In this document: piece after piece, positions 1 through 11,500 of the stretch
How the letters are laid out: the number at the start of each line of letters is the position of its first letter
Position numbering within the stretch: the first letter of the stretch is position 1
Origin: Turritopsis dohrnii
Lineage: Eukaryota; Cnidaria; Hydrozoa; Anthoathecata; Oceaniidae
Direction of reading: 5' to 3'
NCBI GenBank assembly: GCA_027922465.2
Contig: BQMF02000054.1
Span: 1-64,000, forward strand
Length of the DNA stretch: 64,000 nucleotides
Position numbers and translations under genes: made by a program
The notes under the pieces: generated by a model
Seen by the model: only the letters and a program-made list of their open reading frames with translations
Told to the model about the DNA's origin: nothing
Database searches by the model: none

Positions 1-2600
1 ATACATGTTTCTAAGTCAAATCGAGTCCGTAGAATTCATTTCTGGCATTAGATTGACCAAAGACAGCCTCGTTTGAGCTGTACAAACGGATAATGGCTTC
101 AGGGCGACGTCTATAGGCAGGCGCAATATAGGGGTAAAGGGATTGACTCTTTTATGTGGCTTCCACAGGGACTTATATGACATACCATACATGTTTCCAA
201 GTAAAATCGAGGCCGTGGAATCCATTTCTGGCATCAAATTGACCAAAGACAGCGTTGTTTGAGCTGTGTAAACGATTAATGGCTTCCGGGCGACTTCTAT
301 AGGGTGGCGTTACATAGGGGTAAGGGGCTTGGATCATTATTGGGACCCCTATACGGACATATAGGACATACCATACATGTTTCTAAGTCAAATCGAGTCC
401 GTAGAATTCATTTCTGGCATTAGATTGACCAAAGACAGCCTCGTTTGAGCTGTACAAACGGATAATGGCTTCAGGGCGACGTCTATAGGCAGGCGCAATA
501 TAGGGGTAAAGGGATTGACTCTTTTATGTGGCTTCCACAGGGACTTATATGACATACCATACATGTTTCCAAGTAAAATCGAGGCCGTGGAATCCATTTC
601 TGGCATCAAATTGACCAAAGACAGCGTTGTTTGAGCTGTGTAAACGATTAATGGCTTCCGGGCGACTTCTATAGGGTGGCGTTACATAGGGGTAAGGGGC
701 TTGGATCATTATTGGGACCCCTATACGGACATATAGGACATACCATACATGTTTCTAAGTCAAATCGAGTCCGTAGAATTCATTTCTGGCATTAGATTGA
801 CCAAAGACAGCCTCGTTTGAGCTGTACAAACGGATAATGGCTTCAGGGCGACGTCTATAGGCAGGCGCAATATAGGGGTAAAGGGATTGACTCTTTTATG
901 TGGCTTCCACAGGGACTTATATGACATACCATACATGTTTCCAAGTAAAATCGAGGCCGTGGAATCCATTTCTGGCATCAAATTGACCAAAGACAGCGTT
1001 GTTTGAGCTGTGTAAACGATTAATGGCTTCCGGGCGACTTCTATAGGGTGGCGTTACATAGGGGTAAGGGGCTTGGATCATTATTGGGACCCCTATACGG
1101 ACATATAGGACATACCATACATGTTTCTAAGTCAAATCGAGTCCGTAGAATTCATTTCTGGCATTAGATTGACCAAAGACAGCCTCGTTTGAGCTGTACA
1201 AACGGATAATGGCTTCAGGGCGACGTCTATAGGCAGGCGCAATATAGGGGTAAAGGGATTGACTCTTTTATGTGGCTTCCACAGGGACTTATATGACATA
1301 CCATACATGTTTCCAAGTAAAATCGAGGCCGTGGAATCCATTTCTGGCATCAAATTGACCAAAGACAGCGTTGTTTGAGCTGTGTAAACGATTAATGGCT
1401 TCCGGGCGACTTCTATAGGGTGGCGTTACATAGGGGTAAGGGGCTTGGATCATTATTGGGACCCCTATACGGACATATAGGACATACCATACATGTTTCT
1501 AAGTCAAATCGAGTCCGTAGAATTCATTTCTGGCATTAGATTGACCAAAGACAGCCTCGTTTGAGCTGTACAAACGGATAATGGCTTCAGGGCGACGTCT
1601 ATAGGCAGGCGCAATATAGGGGTAAAGGGATTGACTCTTTTATGTGGCTTCCACAGGGACTTATATGACATACCATACATGTTTCCAAGTAAAATCGAGG
1701 CCGTGGAATCCATTTCTGGCATCAAATTGACCAAAGACAGCGTTGTTTGAGCTGTGTAAACGATTAATGGCTTCCGGGCGACTTCTATAGGGTGGCGTTA
1801 CATAGGGGTAAGGGGCTTGGATCATTATTGGGACCCCTATACGGACATATAGGACATACCATACATGTTTCTAAGTCAAATCGAGTCCGTAGAATTCATT
1901 TCTGGCATTAGATTGACCAAAGACAGCCTCGTTTGAGCTGTACAAACGGATAATGGCTTCAGGGCGACGTCTATAGGCAGGCGCAATATAGGGGTAAAGG
2001 GATTGACTCTTTTATGTGGCTTCCACAGGGACTTATATGACATACCATACATGTTTCCAAGTAAAATCGAGGCCGTGGAATCCATTTCTGGCATCAAATT
2101 GACCAAAGACAGCGTTGTTTGAGCTGTGTAAACGATTAATGGCTTCCGGGCGACTTCTATAGGGTGGCGTTACATAGGGGTAAGGGGCTTGGATCATTAT
2201 TGGGACCCCTATACGGACATATAGGACATACCATACATGTTTCTAAGTCAAATCGAGTCCGTAGAATTCATTTCTGGCATTAGATTGACCAAAGACAGCC
2301 TCGTTTGAGCTGTACAAACGGATAATGGCTTCAGGGCGACGTCTATAGGCAGGCGCAATATAGGGGTAAAGGGATTGACTCTTTTATGTGGCTTCCACAG
2401 GGACTTATATGACATACCATACATGTTTCCAAGTAAAATCGAGGCCGTGGAATCCATTTCTGGCATCAAATTGACCAAAGACAGCGTTGTTTGAGCTGTG
2501 TAAACGATTAATGGCTTCCGGGCGACTTCTATAGGGTGGCGTTACATAGGGGTAAGGGGCTTGGATCATTATTGGGACCCCTATACGGACATACAGGACA
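1..2600. repeat. Higher-order satellite array, 372-bp units of two 186-bp monomers
   Basis: The sequence repeats every 372 bp about seven times and runs off the left edge. Each unit has two related halves beginning CATACCATACATGTTTC; half starts at 181 and 367 are 186 bp apart, so the unit is a dimer of two 186-bp monomers. The monomers are roughly 80% alike by eye, most different in their last 45 bp. The 372-bp units look identical to one another, which points to recent homogenisation. The array ends at about 2590-2600, where the next monomer is cut short and degenerate. Short antisense open frames in every unit come from the repeat and are not taken as genes. Confidence 0.97.
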
Positions 2601-3519
2601 TGACCTATTCTAAGGTCAGATTGACAAAAGACACAAGACATCAAATAAAAAATCATAGATGTTTACACCCTCGCACTAAAGGCGTAAAGATGTAAAGGGC
2701 AAAGGGCGGCAATCAACGCGCGCGATCAACGTGTACGGGATGGATTGTTGTATAAATGCGTGGTGCTTGTAAATTTCTTGTGGTGTTTTTTTAGTTTGAA
2801 TGCTTCATGAGGTTTTGAATGCTGTGAGTGAATTGACTCAAATAGAATCAGTTGTTGTGTATTAGTTCATGTATATTTTTAAATGCAATCACCTATGGTA
2901 CGGAAATTTAGTAGTTCAAATACTGCTTTAATCTAAACTTTTCTCAACTTTGATTTAATCCTCTTAAGGCCTTGATACACTTATGCACGTTTTCTTTCAG
3001 ACATTGCAAAAGAAAAATTTCGCAATTTATCTTTTGTTTTTAAAAAAATGAAATCTTTTAAAGTTTTTTCTTTGCGCAAGACAACAAGGAATACCAACAG
3101 AATTTGTGGCACAATTTTTGAGAAAAGAATGAACTTTGATATTATTTGACCAGTTTTAGTGAGTATTTTCACTTTGAGTTTATATGTTGGGTTTTTTGAC
3201 ACTACCTGAACTAAATGTGTCGTTTAAAACTCTTGTTAGAAATTGTTTTTGTATTGTTTTTTTAGAGAGTTTAGAATTTTTGTTATTATTCTTTTCTTTT
3301 ATACTTCAAACTTTTGTTATAGTGCGTGTTTCATTTCAGTTTCAATTTACTTCAACATTTTAAAACATTATGTATGTTATATTCATTTAGTTATTTTGGA
3401 TTTTTCATTTGTATTGAGAGGGGGAGTTGGATTTAACACGAAGTTCTTTTATTATGAATGAAATCCTCCTTTTTTTCCCCATATTTTTTGAGTTTTTACA
3501 GAGGTTTTATGTTATAAGC
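2601..3519. other. Unannotated AT-rich spacer
   Basis: Starts with a truncated, mutated satellite monomer (to about 2635) and a short CpG-rich patch near 2713-2745. The rest is T-rich with no coding, RNA or transposon signature that I recognise. Confidence 0.5.
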
Positions 3520-4410
3520 ATATAAAAGATCTTGCAATGCCAATGCCAAATTCATCTTTAATTGCCTTTGCAAATTTTTTAATCTTTTTCCAATGATCAC
3601 GTGTTTCGTTTTCAAGCACTGGTTCATACGATTTCATTTCATTAGAATCCACTGGTACTAAAAAATCAATCGCTCCATACAAATTTGGGAAATAAAATGT
3701 CTTCCATTCGGTCCAACATTTCTGTTTTTGAAATTAAATGAGTATTCCAGTCATCTTTATTGAATCAAAATCGTTTCTCATAGCTTCCATGAAGCTGTAC
3801 CTTTCACAATCTAAAACATCAGGATCAGATGTTTCATTGTCCATCAAATCCTTGAAAACGTCCCACCACCGTCCTTTTGTAAGACGGATCAAAAAGCTTC
3901 GATCCGTTGGTTTTGATGAGATGTGGTAATGCTGAAATCACATTCTGTATCATCGCAATTAAATGAACTGAGGTATATGTGTATTGGTTCGATGAGCTCA
4001 TGCTTCGTTTCCATCATCTGCCTTAAGTCTCATTGGAATCCCATTCAATGTTTTGATAGCATTCAAATAGTACTGCCCAATGACTTTGGACAATTTATTT
4101 GTTGTGCTTACTTCCACCCATATAATCCGTCTGGAGAATGCAACCATGAATACTGAAACCAAATGGCGTCAGTTCATCATTGCCATGAATGTGCCAAACG
4201 TAACTAGAACCAGGGTTGGTATACTTTCTCTGATGCTGTTTCCGACGTTTTCATTACGCAACTTCTCTGGATCTACCCTTTTTACGATCTTTCGAACGTC
4301 TTCCCTGCGACATATAAACCCTTCGTTTATGAATGCCTTGTGTATCCTTCAACCTCCAATTCCAGAACCGCTTCCATGTAACTCACCCTCCACACACATG
4401 GGATAAAGGC
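3520..4410 (-). pseudogene. Decayed integrase-core (rve/DDE-like) gene
   Basis: Read on the minus strand, pieces of protein in shifting frames match the order of a metazoan integrase-core family. From about 4400 leftwards: a glycine-rich GSGSGIGG block followed by a helical DNA-binding-like stretch with VRKIVKRVDPE; then FSRRIIWVEVSTTNK and LKADDGNE (near 4130-3990), which fit the start of the catalytic core; then SHQNQRIEAF (near 3900), a hallmark of the family; then a C-terminal part ending near 3520 with ERYSFMEAM and a PNLYGAIDFLVPVD block. Several frameshifts and stops separate the blocks, so no full-length product is possible. In intact relatives such genes may be transposon-derived. 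The family call rests on motif memory, not a search. Confidence 0.6.
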
Positions 4411-7240
4411 CTTCTACACAATCCATCTTTTTTCATCCATCTCTTTTAAGTTGATAGACTGATATCGCACTACTGATAAATATGAAAAATACACTTTTTT
4501 TATAAGAAAGTAACTTTTCGGCCCGAGACTCGATTTTCTTAAGGTTTTTGACCAAGTTGGTCTGGGAGTTTCTTAAAACTTTCTTTACTTTTCCGCTAAC
4601 ATAAGCAATAGAAACATGAATTTTGGAGAAACAAAGTCGCTTTTACTTCCACATAGCAATACGACTTCCTGCTGAATTCAGAAGGGAAGTTTGAATGACA
4701 CCTTTTTTCCTTCAAAACACCTCCCCGTTATCTATTGTTATAAAATAGTCAGTAGGGGGAAGAGCATATTTGCTTGCTCAAAATGTGTACAAAACAAAAG
4801 AAAAACTATTGATTTCTGGAAAACTGAGGTTCGGCATTTTCTTAAGATTTTTTAAGGTTTTGAGGTTTTTGAGCCTCATTTTCTTATAAAAATTGAATCA
4901 ACGTGTATTCTCGTTGTACTACCGCCAATTTACTTCTAGATACGATATACGATACGATACAGTTTCTACAAGCACTATATATAAATAATGTTATTTTTAT
5001 AGAATTTGTTTTTGTTGTTGTGATCTTGTTTCAATTTTTGTCAAAGTTTTGCAGAATTTGTTTCTTTGTTTGGAATTTAGTTTTTAGAAACATTCTTTTT
5101 GCAGAATTTTTTAAAGGACAATAGGCAGATAATACATGGCCCTTCAGAGCCATCGTATGTCGTGTCTTACCTCGCTTGTAATAATACTGTTTCTATTTAA
5201 TGTTATTTAATGTCGGGAAATTGTAATGATAGAGAGCAATTAAAAAATAAGGAAACCGAGGTTAGATATGAAACTCGGACACAGTTCAGCGTATAAACAG
5301 AAATTCGGGAAAGATCTATTTTTAAGGAGTTTGAGCGTGTAACACGATATTTAAAGGAGAAGTAAACTCAAAAAATTGATTTTTTATGCCATTTGGAAGA
5401 ATTTCAAAATGATGATAGTCGGTTTTTGATTTGTCAAAAATCATTTAAGCTGAGTGTCCACCAAAGCTTCACCAAAACGCCTATGATAAACGCAAATAAT
5501 TAGATATAAAATATATCACTAGCACCAAAATTTCTGGCGCAAATACTAAACATAAAAATCCAAAGGATACATTACATAAAATAATTAATGTACACATTTC
5601 TTTTGAAATCACAGGTGCTTGTGCAGGAGACAGGAACAATTTTAAATTTCATGTGGTTTTAAAAAAAGTTGAAAGTTGAAAAGAAACAAGAATCGAACAT
5701 CATGGAGTAAAACTCAAAAGTATTTTTAAGCGCCCATCTCCGGTTAAAACAAAAATTTCAACTTCGTACCCAGGGTTTCTTGCCTTTTCGATGTACGGAC
5801 GCAACATTGTTTAAAAATCTTTACCCTTAAGCTACTCTCTCAGCAGTCTCTCAAATCCGCATTTGAAAAAATCTTTTAATCTATAATCTAACATCTTAAG
5901 CCAAAAATAACTGAATAACATTTTTCACATCTGTTCTTTTTACTTTTAATGTACTGTTTCAGCTAGCTTAATTTCTTTTCTTCACCACTGTCTTTGTCCA
6001 AGCTGTGAGCCGAATGTTTATTTTATGCCTAATGAACATTTTTCACTTGTCGAAGAACAAAAAGCCATGTGACAGAATGCGTTCCAGTTCTTTTATTGTA
6101 CTTAAGCGAATCTACTGGTAACAAAATCAAAGAAAGTTATTAATGTGCATAATGTAATTTTTTTTTTTTTGGAAAATAGAAAAGTTTAAAAGCGGCACGA
6201 TGTTTTTTAGGGGCATTTGTTTTAAAATGGTAGCTTGAAACTGGTTTCACTTTTGTTTTTGTGAATGTAAACAGTTGTCTTGAGAAAAGTAACGATTAAA
6301 CAATATGGAAAACATTGCATATTTCGCGAAAAACCAAGCTACTGAGTTGTTTCGAAACATTGGTTTATCTGTGAGTATGTTTAAAGAAGAATTTATCTAC
6401 AGAATCAAGAATTAAACGTTATCCAACAAGGTTAGTTAAAAAACTGACTTAAGCCCTTAAGTAAGTCAATTTGGAGATCATCATAAGAAGTTTTTGAACA
6501 TTCAAAATCACAAATGGTCAGAAATAAAAATATAGTATGGAAACTGACTTCATCCTGTACAGGGTGTCTGGGAAAAAAATTTCATAAAAATCATTTAAAC
6601 CTCTTTTTAATTAATGGTCGATTAGTCAATTGTTACCAATATAAAAACAAACAACAGACATTCGTAATCATTTGCATTTGTTTGGAAAGTTGGGCCAAAT
6701 ATTTTCCTAACTCCACTATAATCTCTTCGAATAAACAAATGTTTTAAAAGTTATTATCCCATATTTGATATACAATATGATATGCACGTGGATAGTTTAA
6801 TTGAGATTTTTCATGTAAGTTATAATTACCCAAAGTCCGCATTTGATTTAAAAGTATATAATTCAATATAAGCTTGGGAAGTGGCAAAATTGAACTTTTA
6901 TCAAAGGAATATTCTGTTATCAGAATCATTCTGTTGACACACAGATCACTTAAGTTTCAAATGTGTAAACGATATTATTTATTTTCAGATTTTACAATAA
7001 TATATTTAATACCTCGAATACCCCTTAGTCACCTTGATTAACTGCTCTCTCTAATGAGTGTCCAGCTTTGGATGTGAAATTATTGAATAATAACCCCATC
7101 CCGCAAGAGGTTATTCCAAGTTTCTGAGTTCCATTGTTGTCATCTCCCACGGGACATGCAGTGTCAGTCTCATGAAATATGTCATGTGAAGTTTTTAAGT
7201 AGGCCATGAGTCACACTATCTTATAATATTATAGAGAGTG
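4411..7240. other. Unannotated AT-rich spacer
   Basis: No gene or complete element seen. A string TACAGGGTGTCTGGGAAA at 6557-6574 resembles a Tc1/mariner end with its TA target, but no matching opposite end was found nearby. A poly-T run lies near 6160. A 61-codon minus-strand frame at 7025-7207 has ordinary amino-acid content and no recognised domain. Confidence 0.4.
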
Positions 7241-7365
7241 TGCATCCAACTTTTATTTTAGAGAGTGATATATACCAATATCACTCTAGAGTGATATAGT
7301 ACCAATATTTGTTTCATATCCTAACATTGGTAACATAAATTATCACTGAATTAATTGGATGCACT
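7241..7365. mobile_element. Short inverted-repeat element (MITE-like)
   Basis: GTGCATCCAA at 7241-7250 is mirrored by TTGGATGCAC at 7356-7365, enclosing 125 bp that contain a further palindrome around TATCACTCTAGAGTGATA. A related left half (GTGCATCCCACTTTTATTTT, then AGAGAGTGATATAT) occurs at about 47217-47250, so the sequence is dispersed. No target duplication is obvious and the superfamily is unknown. Confidence 0.4.
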
Positions 7366-8340
7366 GGAACACAATTATTACACAAAGAACAACTCTGATC
7401 TTCTTTAAATTATACTTTGTAACTAATTTTTTCATATTTTTTTATAATTTGGAAAACTTATATCTATTCCTTTGAATTGTTCCAACGTTATATCTAACTA
7501 TTTTCATTTTCAAAATACTGTTTCTCTTCTTTTTTTCCTTTTAAGTTTTTCATGTCTGTTATTTACTAATAAAAAGGGAAGAGTAGTAGAAGGGTACGTG
7601 TAGAGTGCATTCCCAAAATTTCATGCGTAATTCAGTGTATATGTATTGTATATGTCAGTCATGTAGTTGTACTTTGTACTCTGTCCAATGTCTACTTTGT
7701 TTGTCTACTAATGTCTTCAATGTCTACTTTGTTTTTACGTAATATATAACTTACTTTTGTTCTTTAATTAGTCATTTGTGTATTGTGTAATTTCTGTAAT
7801 TCAATTTACACTTTTACACGTTTTTTGTTTCATCAGTCATCTTTTCAACGCAGATGAGTTCACTCAAATCAATGACTGTACCTACTCAATTTTCAATTTT
7901 TCAACTAGTGTATGTGGCAAACTGTTTTGAATGTGGAGATGTTACATCACATATACCACATATACTGTGTATTCATTTCCCCGTCGGAGAGCCGAAAAAC
8001 TCCACTACGGCTATGGCATCATATTTATGGTGTGCCATTTAATTAATTGGGGTGGTGGGAAAGAAAGTTTAAAAAAAAACTTTTTAGATGCTTAACAAGC
8101 ACCTATAAATATTATAAAGAAATTATTATATATATTACTAAAGCCCTAAATTTTTTCTTCTTTATATATCAGTTTTGAGATAAAGATGCATTGTAGATGC
8201 ATAATATTATTACTGTTCTTATTTATATTTCCACATTATTGTGAAATATAATGTTAAAACAGGCATTTTCTTTCTCCTCCGCATTCTCTTCTGTTCACTT
8301 TTACAGCATCAGTTCAATATTGAATTTGCCCTTAGCCAAA
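7366..8340. other. Unannotated spacer left of the gypsy insertion
   Basis: AT-rich DNA with no recognised gene. A 62-codon plus-strand frame at 7854-8042 shows no domain. Phrases built on TGTCTACTTTG recur at 7688-7730 and again near 47170, a weak dispersed similarity. Confidence 0.4.
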
Positions 8341-8361
8341 GTAGATAAGAATAGACGTTAG
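8341..8361. repeat. R-family repeat copy 1, left stub ending in target duplication GTTAG
   Basis: The bases left of the gypsy element (TAGATAAGAATAGAC then GTTAG) match the R copy at 19376-19396 (TAGCTAAGAATAGAAGCTAG). The repeat continues after the element at 13357, again starting GTTAG, so GTTAG is the 5-bp target duplication at 8357-8361 and 13357-13361. Confidence 0.75.
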
Positions 8362-8447
8362 TATAGGATTTTATATCATGTATATCTTCTATTGTTATTT
8401 AGATGAACATTCATAGTTATAAATACATATGAATAAGGCATTCTTCA
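8362..8447 (+). repeat. 5' LTR of the gypsy element (86 bp)
   Basis: Matches 13271-13356 base for base. It is very short for an LTR. TATA-like strings at 8372-8376 and 8381-8386 lie about 20-30 bp before 8401, a reasonable distance for transcription to start at AGATGAACAT. Confidence 0.95.
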
Positions 8448-8456
8448 TGTTCATCT
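8401..8456 (+). promoter_or_regulatory. Candidate self-priming pair replacing a tRNA primer site
   Basis: The site just inside the 5' LTR, where a tRNA primer site starting TGG is expected, reads ATGTTCATCT (8447-8456). This is the exact reverse complement of AGATGAACAT at 8401-8410 in the LTR, which lies about where the TATA-like boxes would place the transcript start. The Tf1/sushi group primes reverse transcription with the folded 5' end of its own RNA pairing to this position. That mechanism here is inference; the 10-bp complementarity and spacing are seen directly. Confidence 0.6.
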
Positions 8457-8502
8457 TTTACTCAGTTGATTTTGAACGTGTCTGAGTATATTTTATCTTT
8501 CG

Positions 8503-11500
8503 ATGGCTGAATTGGAGTGCCCTATCCCTGGATGCCTCTACAAAACTCCAGCGGGTTCCTCAGAAACTGTAGCATGCACGCTGCTGTCGGCTCACAGCAC
8601 GATTCATATGGGTGGCCGTACCCATGTCGCCCCTGGACCGAAGTTGGAAAGGCCAAAAGTCGACAGTGGGCTTAACCAGGAGGAGTGGAACCTCTTTATT
8701 CGTCGTTGGGAGGCTTTTGTCATTGGTTCGGGCCTCGACCCGAACAACTGCTCCACGCACCTCTTCCAATGTGCAAGCGACTCACTTGGGGACAGCCTCC
8801 TTCGCTCGAACCCCGGCATCATGAATCGTCCCACCAACGAATTGTTGGCATCGATGAGGTCATTGGCTGTCGTAGCCGTTGCCGTCTGCGTCACGAGAAC
8901 TGAGCTCATGAATATGCACCAAGAACGTGACGAACAGTTTCGTATATTTGCTTCCCGTGTCAGGGGTAAAGCTGAAACTTGTAACTACAAAACTACATGT
9001 AGTTGCAATAATGTTGTTGACTTTACCGATTCGATAATTAGAGACATTTTGATAGCCGGTATCGAGGACTCCGATATTAAACGTGAGATTCTTGGTGTGC
9101 AGGACATCCTTGACACCTCCATCAACAACATCATAGCACTCGTTGAAAGCAAAGAGATGGCACGCGATGCACTTCCAATACCTGTTGGTAACATTTCGAC
9201 GTCCTCCTACCGTCGCAACAAATCCAAACAGTCTGACACATCTCAATCCGACGTGCCTGTTCCATGCCCGGGATGCAGAAAGCCATATCTTCGCTTCACC
9301 GAGGGCAGATCAGGACGTAACAAGAAACCCCACAAAGTTTGCATTGATTGTTACCGCACCAGACGTCGTCAGGATAGATCTGATTCATATCCCACCACTA
9401 AACCCGACACATCGAATACTGGTGGAGTTGGTGCCATGTTTAGCCAAGTATCAGGGATCTCTACAATTTCACAATCTGCAATGACCGTCTTACCTCGTGC
9501 CAGCCAGATTGCTATTGTGTCACCGCACAATATATTCTCTAAGGGTCAGTGGCGTAGATCAAAGTTCAAAGATCATCCAAGGGTAGAACTCTTGTTATCC
9601 GTTTTATCATCTGATTACCGACAATTCGGGAAAAGATGCCCTAAGGTCGCCCCGACCAAGATCACAGCGCTAGCCGATACCGGCGCACAGTCATGTCTTT
9701 GGTCGTTAAATGAATTCGAATCTCTCGGATTTACAAAGGATGACCTGATCCCAGTTAATGTCAACCTCATGGCAGCAAACAAGTCCCCCATAACTATCGA
9801 AGGAGCTGCTCGAGTTCGGTTGGAGGGCGTTGCATCAGACGGTTCCACACAGTCATGCGCCACGATGGTATACATAAGCAGACAGGCTCAAGGGTTCTAC
9901 CTTTCTTTGGAGAATATGATGGAGCTGGGCATAGTACCGGAGGATTTCCCTGCCATCAAGCCATCGTCCTCAATCTTTCGAGACGGCCATACCATCAATG
10001 CCACAGTAGTTGAGGATGTTCCTGAGAAGAGCTGTCCATGTCCTACTCGTACATCGGTCCCAGAGATGCCCAAAGAATTGCCCTTTGAATGTGTCCCTGA
10101 GAACAATGCCAAGATGAAAAAGTGGTTACTCGATCATTTTGCCTCGTCCACCTTTAACACCTGCCCTCACCAGCCCCTCCCGCTGATGGATGGTCCGCCA
10201 GTCGAAATCCATCTGAAGGAAAACGCTGTCCCGAAAGCCGTGCACACTCCAGCACCCATACCAATTCACTGGCAAGATCAAGTTCACAGAGATCTTCTTC
10301 GGGATGAGGCACTGGGTGTTATTGAGAAGGTACCATACGGTGAGCCAGTGACATGGTGTCACCGCATGGTCGTAACCCGCAAACATGACGGTTCGCCTAG
10401 GAGAACCGTTGACTTATCCCCTCTTAATAAACACTGCCAACGAGAAACTTTTGCCACTGCTTCGCCATTTCAATCGGCTAGACGCGTACCACCCAACACA
10501 TGGAAAACTGTGAACGATGCTTGGAACGGATTCCACAGTGTTCCACTTCGAGAATCTGACAGACACCTCACTACCTTCATTACACCCTTCGGCCGCTGGA
10601 GATATCGCGCAACTCCACAAGGATTCTCCGGTTCTGGTGACGGATATAATCGTCGATTCGATCAGGTCATATCGGACTTCGAGAGGAAGGAACGTGTCAC
10701 CGATGACGTTCTTCACCACGATACATCCCTTGAAGAACACTGGTGGAGAACCTTGCAGATGCTAACCACTTCAGGTGATGCAGGAATCATCATGAATCCA
10801 GATAAGTTCCAGTTCGCACAACGTACCGTCGATTTCGCGGGTTTCCGTATTTCGGATTCATCCATTGAACCGTTACCTAAGTATACCAACGCAATACGCA
10901 ACTTTCCGACACCAAAATCAATCACAGATATTCGTAGCTGGTTCGGACTGGTTAATCAAGTGTCGAATTACGCCCAATTACGTGATTACATGGAACCCTT
11001 CCGACGTTTCCTCAGTCCACGTCAGATGTTTCAATGGTCTCCAGAGCTGGAATATGCTTTCCGGCAGTCCAAGCAATCTATCGTAGAGGCTATTAACAAA
11101 GGTGTCGTCATCTTCAATCCATCGCGAAAAACCTGCGTTCGCCCCGATTGGTCTCGCAACGGCATTGGATACTTTCTTTATCAACAGCATTGCGATTGTC
11201 CCTCCGATACACCTGACTGTTGCAAACTCGGATGGCGGATTGTTCTTGCAGGGTCACGTTTTCTATCGTCCACAGAGCAACGGTATGCACCTATCGAGGG
11301 CGAAGCTCTAGCTGTCGCTTGGTCACTCGAGCAAACCAAGTACTTCACACAAGGCTGTCCTTCCCTGATAGTCGTTACCGATCATGAGCCGCTCCTTAAA
11401 ATCTTTGGAGATCGCACTCTAGATGAGATTGCGAATGATCGTATTTTTCGACTGAAACAACGGACACTACCGTGGTCCTTCAAAATTTATCACTTACCTG

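Noticed and set aside
16..2656. Repeated 76-codon minus-strand frames in the satellite
   Set aside because: They recur once per 372-bp unit, are internally repetitive and follow from the array; no start context, domain or codon signal supports genes.
6557..6574. Tc1/mariner element end
   Set aside because: Only one end is visible; no inverted partner or transposase was found.
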